From Acidicapsa acidisoli (GTDB lineage Bacteria; Acidobacteriota; Terriglobia; Terriglobales; Acidobacteriaceae): DNA of 64,000 nucleotides. Position 1 is the first letter of the stretch. Every line of letters starts with the position of its first letter. This document shows, piece after piece, positions 1-9,536 of this stretch. The DNA lies in assembly GCF_025685625.1 (NCBI RefSeq), contig NZ_JAGSYI010000003.1:682001-746000 (forward strand), in the 5' to 3' direction. The notes beneath the pieces are model-generated. The model saw only the letters and a list, made by a program, of their open reading frames with translations. It had not been told where the DNA came from and did no database searches. A program made the translations under genes and the position numbers.

Positions 1-1197
1 CGCGCCGACCCGAATCCGTTCCACTTGCTCAGCATCAAGACCCAGCGCAACCGCTGTTGCACATGCGAGCTGGCTGACCCGATTGCTATGACCGGAGGTA
101 TACCGATCGCGTGCATCGAGCGCGTGCGCGAGGGAACCGACAAACTCCGCGTACGCTCCTTCCAGGCTTTCCCGTGCTTTCCGAACGGACACGGCGGCCC
201 GGTTGTAGCTTCTGGCGAGCTCCCGGATTTCCACCGTCGACGAAAGATCGCTCTCGAACTCCGGGAGCACGCCGGTCCGCTCCGCGTTGCGGAGATGAGC
301 TACCACGGCTGCGATGGGTTTCACGATGGAACGTGACGAAAAGACACTGCATAGGAAAGCAACCAGCACGGACCCCCCCGCCACGGTGAGGAACAGGCTG
401 TGCAGTCTGGACGCAACGGGAGCTGTCGCCGCATCTACGTTTTCGAGACTTTCCAGTAGATAGCCGCCGCCGAAGGACTGCATCGGAAGGGCAATCCAGT
501 TGACTCCCTTCAATCGGACGTCGCATTCGGATTGGCCCGAACATCGGCCGAGGGCCGCGTCGACCTCGCTGAGTGAGACACCGGGGATGTTGGACTTGAT
601 CACCGTCCTGTCATGGATCAGCACGGCGGGAGTCGTGAGTTCCGCGAAGTTGAAATACTCACCCACTGAAAGGGAGCCTAGATTTTCTTCCTCTTGATCA
701 ATCGGAACCGATGCAACCCTAAAGGTGCGGCCACCAATGAAAAGGAGCCCTTTTTTACCAGGTTCGAGAGTGGCTAGATCCATCGGGACGAGTTGGCTGT
801 TCCCGCCAGGCTCTTCTGCGGACTGGCGGATGACGCCCGCGAGCGGCACGCCATTGGGCCCGGAAACAATCAGAAAATCGAAGCCCATATGTTCGCCGAG
901 CTCTCGCAGTTGATCCTGCACAGTTCTTTCCGCCGCCTCGCTGCCGGATTCGGACCGGAGCAGTTGCATTCCGGCCTTAAGTGCGGCGTTTTCCCCTGCA
1001 ACATTGAGAAAGCGGCTGTCTTGAAGATCACCTTTCGTGTGAATGCGGGCAATCGCCAACTGGTTTTCACGCAGAGTTGTGCGCAGGCCCTCGCGCACAG
1101 TCGATTGCACGAACTGTTGGATCATCCAGAAGCCGCCAGACAAGAGGACTGCGAAAGGGACAAAGCAGATAAGGAAGACTCGAGTTCGGAAGCGCAT
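1..1197 (-). CDS. Membrane HD-GYP-type signalling protein, C-terminus cut by window edge
   Basis: The reading frame is open from an ATG at 1197 to position 1, giving 399 residues without a stop. A membrane segment (about residues 8-26) is followed by an extracytoplasmic sensor region (27-265), a second membrane segment (268-288), a HAMP-like linker with SIVKPIAAVVAHL, a helical stretch, and then RDRYTSGHSNRV (363-374). That motif is the start of an HD-GYP domain, a family that hydrolyses cyclic di-GMP. The HD and GYP signatures themselves lie beyond the window, so catalytic competence cannot be judged. It starts 47 bases after the cupredoxin gene on the same strand and is probably co-transcribed with it. 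Confidence 0.8.
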   Translation of the reverse strand, partial: MRFRTRVFLICFVPFAVLLSGGFWMIQQFVQSTVREGLRTTLRENQLAIARIHTKGDLQDSRFLNVAGENAALKAGMQLLRSESGSEAAERTVQDQLRELGEHMGFDFLIVSGPNGVPLAGVIRQSAEEPGGNSQLVPMDLATLEPGKKGLLFIGGRTFRVASVPIDQEEENLGSLSVGEYFNFAELTTPAVLIHDRTVIKSNIPGVSLSEVDAALGRCSGQSECDVRLKGVNWIALPMQSFGGGYLLESLENVDAATAPVASRLHSLFLTVAGGSVLVAFLCSVFSSRSIVKPIAAVVAHLRNAERTGVLPEFESDLSSTVEIRELARSYNRAAVSVRKARESLEGAYAEFVGSLAHALDARDRYTSGHSNRVSQLACATAVALGLDAEQVERIRVGA

Positions 1198-1244
1198 AGT
1201 CACCTGATTCCCGCGAAGTTCACGGCGAATTCCGTCACAGCTCT

Positions 1245-1937
1245 TTACTCCGGGTCTTTGTCGATCGGAATAAAAAAATCAGCGACGGAGTCGCGCCCTG
1301 TTTCCACCTCAATCGATTTTCGGAAGTAGCCGGCAGTCCTGTGCCACGCAACAATGGTGTATTTGCCAGGCGGCACATCCGGTATTCGATACTGCCCTGC
1401 TCGATCCGCCCGCGCATACCACCGGTTTGGAGTCACGATGATGGTGGCTTCCATATTTGGGTGCAGATGACAGTAGACGTCTACAACACCAGGCTTCGGA
1501 AAAACCACGTTGCGCGTTTCACCCTTGCTGTAACTTCCAAGATCGAAGGTTTTCGGCTTAGAAAGCGAGAAGATATTGTGAAAGATAGGATCCATGTTGG
1601 GGAACGAAACAGTTGAACCTACCGGGACAACAAGGAGATCGGGCGAGAATTGACGGTCGAGTTGCTGGATCGGAAGCGTAGCCGGATGGGAGGAATTCGC
1701 TTCTGCGGAACCCGGCCCTTCAAGATAGATCACAACGTGTGACCGTTCATATTCCAGGGGATCTTCCCCGGCGTCTTCACCGAGCTTCACGGCGGTCCCC
1801 CGCTGATAAATGGAAACAGTGGCGGTGACACGCCTGTTGGTCAGCCTCTTCTTGACCAGAATCGTACCCGTGATGTTCTGCGCTCCTGCCCCGACAGCGA
1901 GGACAACGAATGCGATAAGTACGCGCAGGCTATTCAT
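1245..1937 (-). CDS. Secreted cupredoxin-domain protein (methylamine-utilisation-like)
   Basis: The 230-residue protein has a signal peptide ending near VGAGAQ (residue 20), a beta-rich cupredoxin fold and a C-terminal carboxypeptidase-regulatory-like segment (about 172-225). Type 1 copper ligands are visible: His120 in the FHNIF motif and Cys156, His159 and Met162 in YCHLHPNM. The C-x2-H-x2-M spacing is that of amicyanin rather than plastocyanin. It is likely a periplasmic copper electron carrier or redox sensor. The gene lies directly upstream of the HD-GYP gene (47-base gap), which suggests that its redox or copper state feeds into cyclic di-GMP signalling; that link is inferred from context only. 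Confidence 0.8.
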   Translation of the reverse strand: MNSLRVLIAFVVLAVGAGAQNITGTILVKKRLTNRRVTATVSIYQRGTAVKLGEDAGEDPLEYERSHVVIYLEGPGSAEANSSHPATLPIQQLDRQFSPDLLVVPVGSTVSFPNMDPIFHNIFSLSKPKTFDLGSYSKGETRNVVFPKPGVVDVYCHLHPNMEATIIVTPNRWYARADRAGQYRIPDVPPGKYTIVAWHRTAGYFRKSIEVETGRDSVADFFIPIDKDPE

Positions 1938-2028
1938 GAGAGTTAACAGAACACCGCGAGAGTGGCGATTTGCTTTTTCAAGTTCAGTGCCCTTCCGGCG
2001 CTCCCCAAATGAAACCGAGGTACCTTGA

Positions 2029-2068
2029 TATAGTTACCAGTGTATGGGCATAGTAGTCGCTAACTATA
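2029..2068. promoter_or_regulatory. Inverted repeat upstream of the cupredoxin gene
   Basis: TATAGTTA at 2029-2036 and TAACTATA at 2061-2068 form a perfect 8-base inverted repeat with 24 bases between, in an AT-rich 254-base gap. It sits about 90-130 bases before the cupredoxin start, so it could be an operator. No regulator family is recognised. Confidence 0.3.
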
Positions 2069-2191
2069 CAACCTTTAGGGGAGATTTTGATTACCTTAGT
2101 GCGCATATTAATAGCGCCTCGGAGTGACGAGCGGGCGAATTACAAGTTCTGACTCTGTACGTAACGCAGATAGACCAATCGCGCCGCCTGA

Positions 2192-3997
2192 CTACTTTTG
2201 CGCCGCAATCCAGTCATTTACGCGTTGCTCCAGCACATCCAGCGGCAGAGCTCCAGAGTCGAGCACCTCGTCGTGGAAGGCTCGAATATCGAACTTGTCC
2301 CCCAGCGCCTTTTTGGCCCGGTCGCGCAGCTCAAGAATCTTCAACTGACCGATTTTGTAGGCCAGCGCCTGCCCCGGCCACGCGATATAGCGATCCGTCT
2401 CGGCCTGGATATTCGTATCATCCATGCCGGAGTGGGCTTTGAAGTAATCGATCATCTGCTCGCGCGTCCAGTGCTGCGAATGCACGCCCGTATCGACTAC
2501 CAGCCGGATGGCGCGCCACATATCGGCTTCCAGCCGGCCAAAGTCCGAGTACGGGTCCTGATAGAAACCAACATCCTTCCCAAGTCGCTCGGAGTAAAGC
2601 GCCCAGCCTTCGACGAAGGCCGTGTAACTGCTGTATTTCCGGAACTCCGGCATCCCCTGCAACTCTTCGCCAATCGAGATTTGCAAATGGTGCCCCGGAA
2701 TACCTTCATGATAGGAAATCGCCTCGACGTCAACCAGCGACCGTTCCGTTGCGTTGTAAGTATTGACGGTAATGCGCCCTGGGCGGCTGCCATCCGGAGA
2801 GCCTTGCTGGTAGTAAGCCTGCGGCGCCGATTTCGCCGAGTAGTCAGGAATGGTTGAAACTTCCAAAACTGCCTTCGGGAGATGGCCAAAGAGCGAGGGC
2901 AGCTTGGCTTGCATCGCATTCACGTAGCCGCGATACGCGCCGATCAAGGCATCGGCCGAGGCCGGATGCAGCTTTGGATTGGCCGCGAGCGAAGCCTGAA
3001 ATGACTTGATATCCGCGAAGCCCATCTTCTTTGCAATTACCAGCATTTCGGCTTCGTCGCGCTTTACTTCATCGAGACCGATCTGATGAATCTGGTCCGG
3101 AGTAAGGTTTGTTGTCGTCTCGCGCCGGATGCAAAAGGCATAATACTTTGCGCCGTCCTCAAGCGCCCAGATTCCCGGCTGCTCGCGACCCGCGGGGACG
3201 TAGGTGACTTCCAGAAACCGCTGAAAACGCAGATATGCCGGCAGCACTTCCTTGCCGATGGCGTTCAGCATTTCAGTCTTGATGCGTTCCCGCTCAGCAG
3301 CCGGAACACTGGCAGGAAAGCTCTTGAGCGGTAGCGCCAGCGGCGAATCTTCCGGCTTCTGGTGGGCCAGGTCTTTGACCTGATCGAGCACCTTTTCCAT
3401 CAGGAACTTCGGCGGAACGCGATGGTCTTCGACGCCGAGGGACATGTTGCGCGACACCTGCTCGAAGGCCTTCGGAATGGCGTGAAGCCTGGCGATCCAG
3501 TCGTCGTAATCCTTCCCGGTGGTAAAGCTGAGCTGGCGCACGAGGTCCGGGTAAGTGGTGTGGATGCCGCCCATTTGATTCACCGGCATCTCCCACTCCT
3601 TGAACTCAGCTGCCTCCTGATCCTGGGTGAACTGGCGCAGAAGCAGATCGCGGCTTGTCACTTCCTGCGGCGTGAAACCCGTCGGATCGATTGCAGCGAG
3701 ACGCAGCAGGAAGCCCTGTTCGCGTTCCAATCCCTCGTTGAAGGCCTGCACGGAGTAGTCGCTGATCTGATCGTTGTACCGTTTGTCGCCGATGGAAGAA
3801 GCGAACTCCGGCGAGTGGCGCAGATTGTCCTGCCAATAGTCGTCAAAGAGGCGATTGAGCGCCTTGCGCCGGTCCTCCAGCGACTGCGGAGCAGCCGCCG
3901 CATTCGGATCGACTTTGAGGGCTTGTCCGCGCAGCAAGGCGGCGTTGACAGGCGTGAAAAGCACGAAAGCGATCAGCGAAAGATGGAGTCTGTTCAA
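2192..3997 (-). CDS. DUF885 family secreted zinc-peptidase-like protein
   Basis: The protein belongs to the DUF885 family: it carries the hallmark HEGIPGHHLQ motif, probably metal-binding, followed by an EGWALYSERLG segment. Members are exported or cytoplasmic hydrolases of uncertain substrate, thought to be peptidases. A longer frame opens at 4066, but a TTG at 3997 is preferred because it has a GAGGA box 8 bases upstream and begins a clean signal peptide (LNRLHLSLIAFVLF, cleavage near LLRGQA). That gives about 601 residues, normal for the family. It is transcribed alone and diverges from the gene at 4137. Confidence 0.85.
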   Translation of the reverse strand: MNRLHLSLIAFVLFTPVNAALLRGQALKVDPNAAAAPQSLEDRRKALNRLFDDYWQDNLRHSPEFASSIGDKRYNDQISDYSVQAFNEGLEREQGFLLRLAAIDPTGFTPQEVTSRDLLLRQFTQDQEAAEFKEWEMPVNQMGGIHTTYPDLVRQLSFTTGKDYDDWIARLHAIPKAFEQVSRNMSLGVEDHRVPPKFLMEKVLDQVKDLAHQKPEDSPLALPLKSFPASVPAAERERIKTEMLNAIGKEVLPAYLRFQRFLEVTYVPAGREQPGIWALEDGAKYYAFCIRRETTTNLTPDQIHQIGLDEVKRDEAEMLVIAKKMGFADIKSFQASLAANPKLHPASADALIGAYRGYVNAMQAKLPSLFGHLPKAVLEVSTIPDYSAKSAPQAYYQQGSPDGSRPGRITVNTYNATERSLVDVEAISYHEGIPGHHLQISIGEELQGMPEFRKYSSYTAFVEGWALYSERLGKDVGFYQDPYSDFGRLEADMWRAIRLVVDTGVHSQHWTREQMIDYFKAHSGMDDTNIQAETDRYIAWPGQALAYKIGQLKILELRDRAKKALGDKFDIRAFHDEVLDSGALPLDVLEQRVNDWIAAQK

Positions 3998-4136
3998 AGC
4001 GAAATCCTCGGGCGCGCGAGCGCGGCCTGTGTCGAGTTTAAGACATCCAAACGCGATGGAATGCAAAGCGCTTCGAGGGCAACCCAGCTATGCCGTAGAA
4101 TCCTCTTGCCGAGCGAAAACAGGGTTGGCCACTTCG

Positions 4137-4856
4137 ATGCAAATGACCTTTCAAGCCGTGCTGGAGAAGATTGAAACGGGATTCTCCTCGGTTATGGCGC
4201 GAATTCCCTTCGATCCCGTAGAGGTGTGGCCGGTTCGCTCCAAGTTACGCGTGAAAGGCTCTATCCGGGCTGCTAATGAGGCGAGTGAGCCAGTGGCCAT
4301 CGCCACTTCTCTGCTTCGCTCGCAGGAGCGCGGGTATTTTCTGCTTGTCACAGGCAAGATGCGAAAGGCCGCGCATCTTACTGCGGGGAGTCTTGCAGAG
4401 ATAGTTCTGGAGCCCGATCTGGATGACCGTGCGGCTACTCCGCCTCCAGAATTGGCAAAGCTCCTCAAGTCGGACCGCAGCGTAAAGAAATGGTACGAAA
4501 CGCTGAACTACTCCACACGCAAATACATTGCGGACATGGTCGCTGAACCCAAATCCGCCGAAGTGCGCGTGCGCCGGGCCGAACAATGGATGGAGCGAAT
4601 CATGCTGATCATGGACGGAGAAGAATCTCCGCCTCCAATTCTTCAGGTTGCCTTTCGCCGCCAGCCGCTTGCTCGCGTGGGCTGGGAAGCGCTAACGCCC
4701 AACCAGCGCCGCATGACGCTCTTCGGCATCTTCATGTGCCAGAGCCCGGAGGCGCAGGCCAAGCGCACTGAGCGCGCAGTGGAAGATGCCGTAAAGGCGG
4801 CAAGACGATCCACGCACATGGCAGGTTCAAGGAATGCATCCAATCCGGAAGATTAG
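4137..4856 (+). CDS. YdeI/OmpD-associated family protein with DUF1905 domain
   Basis: The 239-residue protein has an N-terminal DUF1905 beta-barrel (about residues 1-95, with VWPVRSKLRVKGSI) and a C-terminal YdeI-type helical domain (about 100-165, with LNYSTRKYI and RRAEQWMERI). YdeI-type proteins have been linked to resistance to cationic peptides, but the molecular role is unknown. An extra region after residue 170 is unlike the core domains. The start at 4137 (or the ATG at 4143) is preferred over an upstream in-frame start at 3855 because the longer version would run antisense through the DUF885 gene. There is no clear ribosome-binding site. Confidence 0.75.
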   Translation: MQMTFQAVLEKIETGFSSVMARIPFDPVEVWPVRSKLRVKGSIRAANEASEPVAIATSLLRSQERGYFLLVTGKMRKAAHLTAGSLAEIVLEPDLDDRAATPPPELAKLLKSDRSVKKWYETLNYSTRKYIADMVAEPKSAEVRVRRAEQWMERIMLIMDGEESPPPILQVAFRRQPLARVGWEALTPNQRRMTLFGIFMCQSPEAQAKRTERAVEDAVKAARRSTHMAGSRNASNPED

Positions 4857-4993
4857 GCCCAGAAGATAAAACGGAGTTCGTCTGGGGACTGGCCGCGGTC
4901 CATGCGCTCCTCCATGAGTTAAACTTGCCCCTGACGATCGCCAGGCGGTAACTCCAGAATCAGAAAACCAACGATCCTACCAAGGAGACATAA

Positions 4994-5398
4994 ATGGAGA
5001 CACATGCGAAGGGAAGCTTCGAGGTGAAGATGACTCCGCAAACCTGGAGTGAGTTTCCGGCCGATGAGACTCTTGGCCGGTTTCTGCTCGACAAGCAATA
5101 CCACGGCGATCTAGAAGCGACCAGCCAGGGCCAGATGTTGAGCGGGGGCACGATTGCGAAAGGCTCGGCAGGTTACGTCGCCATTGAGAAAGTAACCGGT
5201 ACTCTGCAAGGGCGCAGCGGGTCTTTCATCCTGCAACACAACGGCGTCATGAACCGTGGCGTTCCTGAGCTGACCATCACCATCGTGCCTGACTCGGGCT
5301 GCGGAGAGTTGACGGGAGTGGCTGGGAAGATGACGGTTCAAATTGCCGATGGCAAGCACTCCTACGAACTGGCATATACACTGGCAACGATTCAATAG
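4994..5398 (+). CDS. DUF3224 domain-containing protein
   Basis: The 134-residue soluble protein matches the DUF3224 pattern: a lipocalin-like small beta-barrel beginning with a short polar strand, a central GTIAKGSAGYVAIEKVTG segment, a GRSGSFILQHNG motif, and a C-terminal GELTGVAGKM segment. The function of this family is not known. An AAGGAGA ribosome-binding site lies just before the ATG. It ends 17 bases before the GH92 gene and may be co-transcribed with it. Confidence 0.8.
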   Translation: METHAKGSFEVKMTPQTWSEFPADETLGRFLLDKQYHGDLEATSQGQMLSGGTIAKGSAGYVAIEKVTGTLQGRSGSFILQHNGVMNRGVPELTITIVPDSGCGELTGVAGKMTVQIADGKHSYELAYTLATIQ

Positions 5399-5415
5399 AA
5401 AAAGGTGGATTGAAG

Positions 5416-7674
5416 ATGGGTTTTAGAATTCGCGCGGCAGTGCCGGTGTTTCTGGCAGTGCTCGCATTCAGTGCGTCTGTTCCGTCCGGCGCTGAGATCA
5501 AGGGAGACGCGGTCGACCACGTAAACCCATACATTGGCACGGGCAGCGGCAAGATCGGCTACGGCGGAACAATGCCATTCGTCACGCCGCCCTTTGGCAT
5601 GACCGACTGGACACCGCAGACACGCCAGAACAAGCTGAGCGTCGTCTCCTATAAATACGAAGACACCACCATCTCCGGCTTTATCGGCACCCATCAACCG
5701 GCGATCTGGATGGGAGACTACGGCTACGTCACGCTGATGCCGGAGATCGGGGAACTCAAGACCACTCCTGAAGCGCGCAAGTTAGCGTTCACTCACAGCG
5801 ATGAGATTGCGCGGCCAGATTACTACTCCGTGTTGATGGATACTGGCGATTCGAAGCGAATTCGCGCTGAGATGACGGCAACCGAGCGTTGCGCATACAT
5901 GCGGTTTACCTTTCCTGCCGGGGCGGATTCCAGGATTGTTGTCGAGGCGTCGCGCCCAGGGATCGATGGATTCGCCAAGGTGGATGCGGCAGCGCATGAG
6001 ATCACCGGCTACAACCCGGATCGCGTGGACTCCGGGCTTGGTCCGTTCAAGCTGCCTAACTTCAAGGGGTACTTTGTCGTCCAGTTTCGCAAGAGCTTTT
6101 CTGCTGCTGGGACCTATGGCCCGAACGAGCCAACCCATGCCGATGCAACGGGCGCGTTTGCGAGTTTTGCAACTCACGATGGCGACGTAATTGAGGCGCG
6201 AGTCGGCACTTCATTCATCAGCATCGAGCAGGCGCGCGCGAACCTGAAAGCTGAGATACCGGAGTGGGATTTCGACTCAGTGCAGAAGAAGCTGCGCGCC
6301 GAGTGGAATGACAAGCTCTCGCGCGTCTCGGTCGAAGGCGCAAGCGATGATCAAGTCAAGACGGTAACGACTGCTCTGTATCATGCGTTGCTTTATCCGC
6401 GTATCTTCTCGGAGCAGGGCCGCTATTACAGCGCTTTTGACGACACGATCCACTCCGGCGAGTCGTATACCGCTTACTCGATCTGGGATACCTTTCGCGC
6501 GGAGAACAGCCTGTTGACGCTGGTCGCCCCGGAGCGCATTCCCGGCATGATTACGGCTCTGCTCAACGACTATCAGGAGGGCGGCTGGATGCCCAAGTGG
6601 CCAAACCCATCCTACACCAACATCATGATCGGGACCCACGCCGACTCACTGGTGGCGGAGGCGATCAACAAGCACTTCACTGGTTTCGATTACGACCTTG
6701 CGTGGAAGGCTGTCTACAAAGACGCGATGACGCCGCCCGATGACGATACAAAACATACGTGGTATGACCGCGAGCCGCATACTCCGTATGAAGCACGCGC
6801 TGGCCTGACTTACTTGAAGCAGTTAGGTTATATCCCGACCGACAAGACTGCGGAAGCCGCATCAAGCACGCTGGAAGAATCTTACGACGACTGGTGCGTG
6901 GCGCAGGTGGCCAAGGCTCTTGGCAAGACCAAGGATTACGAATTCTTTCTGAAGCGTTCGCTCAACTACCGGCACCTCTTCAACAAGGAAACCGGCTTCA
7001 TGCAGGGCCGGAAATCCGATGGCTCGTGGGCAGACCCCAAGGATGGCTGGACGGAGGGCGACCACTGGGTCTATACGTGGGCGGTGATGCATGATCTGCC
7101 CGGGCTTGTGGCGCTGATGGGCGGGCGCGATGCCTACAACGCCAGACTGGATGAGCATTTCAGCGGCGGGCATAACGTTCACAGCAACGAGCCGAGCCAT
7201 CATTACCCATATCTCTACGACTACAGCGGAGCGGCGTGGAAGACGCAGGCCAGGGTGCGCGAGGTTGCGAATGCCGAGTACGCCAATCTGCCCTCGGGCA
7301 TTGACGGTGATGACGATTGCGGGCAGATGTCGGCGTGGTATCTATTCACGGCTCTTGGCTTCTATCCGGTGAATCCGGCCTCGGGCGATTACATGATCGG
7401 CAGTCCGCTTTTCAGGAAGATGACGCTGCGGCTGGCGAATGGCAAGACGCTCGCGGTGATTGCCGAGAACAACTCGGATAAGAACGTCTACATTCAATCC
7501 GCAACGCTGAATGGCAAAGCGCTGGATGAGCCGGTGATTCGCTATGACGAGATAATAGCCGGCGCAACGTTGAAGCTGGTGATGGGTCCCGCGCCGTCCA
7601 ACTGGGGTGCGAACTGGCGGCCGGCTCCGATTGCAGCCAGTTCTGTGTCTGGTTCTCTGTCTGGGAAGCCATAA
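5416..7674 (+). CDS. GH92 family alpha-mannosidase, secreted
   Basis: The roughly 752-residue protein has a signal peptide (cleavage near VPSGAE) and the GH92 layout: an N-terminal beta-sandwich with VNPYIGTG and GGTMPFVTPPFGM, and a C-terminal (alpha/alpha)6 barrel. The segments WTEGDHWVYTW and GIDGDDDCGQMSAWY carry the acidic residues typical of these calcium-dependent inverting exo-alpha-mannosidases. It probably trims alpha-linked mannose from glycans outside the cytoplasm. The ATG at 5416 is preferred over a TTG at 5410 because the AAAGGTGG box at 5401-5408 is correctly spaced only for the ATG. Confidence 0.92.
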   Translation: MGFRIRAAVPVFLAVLAFSASVPSGAEIKGDAVDHVNPYIGTGSGKIGYGGTMPFVTPPFGMTDWTPQTRQNKLSVVSYKYEDTTISGFIGTHQPAIWMGDYGYVTLMPEIGELKTTPEARKLAFTHSDEIARPDYYSVLMDTGDSKRIRAEMTATERCAYMRFTFPAGADSRIVVEASRPGIDGFAKVDAAAHEITGYNPDRVDSGLGPFKLPNFKGYFVVQFRKSFSAAGTYGPNEPTHADATGAFASFATHDGDVIEARVGTSFISIEQARANLKAEIPEWDFDSVQKKLRAEWNDKLSRVSVEGASDDQVKTVTTALYHALLYPRIFSEQGRYYSAFDDTIHSGESYTAYSIWDTFRAENSLLTLVAPERIPGMITALLNDYQEGGWMPKWPNPSYTNIMIGTHADSLVAEAINKHFTGFDYDLAWKAVYKDAMTPPDDDTKHTWYDREPHTPYEARAGLTYLKQLGYIPTDKTAEAASSTLEESYDDWCVAQVAKALGKTKDYEFFLKRSLNYRHLFNKETGFMQGRKSDGSWADPKDGWTEGDHWVYTWAVMHDLPGLVALMGGRDAYNARLDEHFSGGHNVHSNEPSHHYPYLYDYSGAAWKTQARVREVANAEYANLPSGIDGDDDCGQMSAWYLFTALGFYPVNPASGDYMIGSPLFRKMTLRLANGKTLAVIAENNSDKNVYIQSATLNGKALDEPVIRYDEIIAGATLKLVMGPAPSNWGANWRPAPIAASSVSGSLSGKP

Positions 7675-7699
7675 CCCGCACCTGATAAAGTTGTAAGTT

Positions 7700-8389
7700 A
7701 TGCCACTTACGGTTACAGTCTGGCTGCATTCGCTTTCCATCGTGGTGGCGGCTTACCTTTTGGGGTCGATTCCCACGGGATATCTGCTGATGCGAATCTT
7801 TCGCAAGCAGGATATTCGCACGCTCGGCAGCGGCAATATCGGCGCCACCAATGTGCTTCGCTCCGGCGCCAAGGGGCTGGGAGCCGCGACCTTTCTGCTC
7901 GATGTGCTGAAGGGAGCGCTGGCAGTGCTGGTCGGCGCGCGGCTGGCGACGATGGGGTTTCCGCACCTTCGCCCGCATGATGCGACGGCGCTCGCGGCGC
8001 TTTGTGCTGTGCTGGGACACATGTTCCCAATCTGGCTTGGGTTGCGCGGCGGCAAGGGAGTGGCGACGGCATTTGGCGTCTTCCTGGTGCTGGTTCCCTA
8101 CGCTGCGCTGGGCTCGCTGGCCGTGTTTGTCGTTGTATTCGCGCTTGGCCGCTATGTGTCTCTCGCCTCGGTCCTGGGAGCGGCGGCGTTTCCGCTGTTT
8201 GCTTGGCTGGCCGCTCCGTGGGCACGCAATTATCTGATCATGGCGATCGTCGGCATTGTGGCTGGCCTGATTCTTGTAAAACATCAGCAGAATATTCTCC
8301 GGTTGATGGCGGGAACGGAGTACCGTTTTGGCTCGGGCGGCAAGAAGACGCCAAATGAAGCGCCCAACCCCGAGAACGGCCCTGCATGA
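7700..8389 (+). CDS. plsY: Glycerol-3-phosphate acyltransferase PlsY
   Basis: This is an integral membrane acyltransferase that moves an acyl group from acyl-phosphate to glycerol-3-phosphate, making lysophosphatidic acid, the first step of phospholipid synthesis. The 229-residue protein has the expected membrane segments and the three conserved PlsY motifs: LGSIPTGYLL, LGSGNIGATNVLR and GGKGVATAFGVF. Its stop overlaps the gpsA start (ATGA), so the enzyme supplying glycerol-3-phosphate is translationally coupled to the enzyme using it. Confidence 0.96.
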   Translation: MPLTVTVWLHSLSIVVAAYLLGSIPTGYLLMRIFRKQDIRTLGSGNIGATNVLRSGAKGLGAATFLLDVLKGALAVLVGARLATMGFPHLRPHDATALAALCAVLGHMFPIWLGLRGGKGVATAFGVFLVLVPYAALGSLAVFVVVFALGRYVSLASVLGAAAFPLFAWLAAPWARNYLIMAIVGIVAGLILVKHQQNILRLMAGTEYRFGSGGKKTPNEAPNPENGPA

Positions 8390-9408
8390 GCCGGATTACC
8401 GTTCTGGGTTCCGGCGCATGGGGAACCGCAATCGCGCTTTCGCTGTCCCGCAAGGGCGATCACGAGGTAACGCTCTGGTCGCATCGCGCTGAAACCGCCG
8501 AGGCGTTGAACCGAAGCCGGGAGAATCTGCACTTTCTTCCGGGATTTCCCTTCCCGGACTCTTTGAAGGTCGTCTCGGACGATGCCCTGGCCGTAGCCGA
8601 CGCTGGAATTCTGGTCTGCGCCGTGCCGTCCGAGTTCCTGAGACCAACATTAACCCGCATGGCCCGGCATATTCATCCTGGAGCGGTAATCGTAAGCGCA
8701 ACCAAGGGAATTGAAGACCACACCTTCCTCCGCATGAGCGAAGTGATTGAGAGTTGTCTTAAAAAGGAACTCGCAGGGAACGGAGCTGATGTAGCCGTAG
8801 GCGCGTTGAGCGGACCATCCTTCGCCCAGGAGGTGGCCGCTGAGATGCCGACCGCAGTCACGGTCGCTTTTCGTGATCCGGCAGTTGCGGCGCAGATTCA
8901 GAAGGAGTTTTCGAGTCCGACGCTGCGGCTCTACACCAATGACGACGTGATTGGCGTGGAGATGGGCGGTGCGCTCAAGAATGTAATCGCCATCGCCGCA
9001 GGAGTGCTCGCTGGACTCGGGCTGGGCCAGAATTCGGCTGCCGGGCTGATTACCCGTGGCATTGCCGAGATCACTCGCCTCGCTGTCGCAGCCGGAGGCC
9101 AACGCGAGACGCTGGCGGGATTGAGCGGTGTCGGCGACCTTGTGCTGACCTGCACCGGTTCTCTTTCGCGCAATCGCACGGTAGGCTTCGAACTCGGACG
9201 CGGGCGCAAGCTTCCCGAAATCCTGGCGGGGTTGGATGGCAAGGTGGCTGAAGGCGTTCGGACGACCCGGGCGGCATTGGGTCTGGCGCGTAAGTTGGGC
9301 GTGGAGATGCCGATTACCGAGCAGATGGAACTAATTCTCGACGAGGGCAAGGACCCGAAGGCCGCGATCCGCGAACTGATGCTGCGCCCAGGCCGCGACG
9401 AGGATTAG
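8386..9408 (+). CDS. gpsA: NAD(P)-dependent glycerol-3-phosphate dehydrogenase GpsA
   Basis: GpsA reduces dihydroxyacetone phosphate to sn-glycerol-3-phosphate for phospholipid synthesis. The 340-residue protein starts with a Rossmann loop GSGAWGTA (residues 8-15), has the LSGPSFAQE segment, the catalytic lysine region GGALKNVIAIA and the C-terminal GLSGVGDLVLTC motif. The length is normal for the family. It overlaps plsY by four bases and completes a two-gene operon. Confidence 0.97.
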   Translation: MSRITVLGSGAWGTAIALSLSRKGDHEVTLWSHRAETAEALNRSRENLHFLPGFPFPDSLKVVSDDALAVADAGILVCAVPSEFLRPTLTRMARHIHPGAVIVSATKGIEDHTFLRMSEVIESCLKKELAGNGADVAVGALSGPSFAQEVAAEMPTAVTVAFRDPAVAAQIQKEFSSPTLRLYTNDDVIGVEMGGALKNVIAIAAGVLAGLGLGQNSAAGLITRGIAEITRLAVAAGGQRETLAGLSGVGDLVLTCTGSLSRNRTVGFELGRGRKLPEILAGLDGKVAEGVRTTRAALGLARKLGVEMPITEQMELILDEGKDPKAAIRELMLRPGRDED

Positions 9409-9536
9409 AACCGGCCGTGACTGGCCGTCCAGGCGTACTTCGGCTGGGCGTTGCTGAGTTATCCCGCTTTCTTCCCGAGTCCACTTTCAAAATACTGATG
9501 GCTCTGGCTGGTAGACTCGAATTCGGATAGATACCC

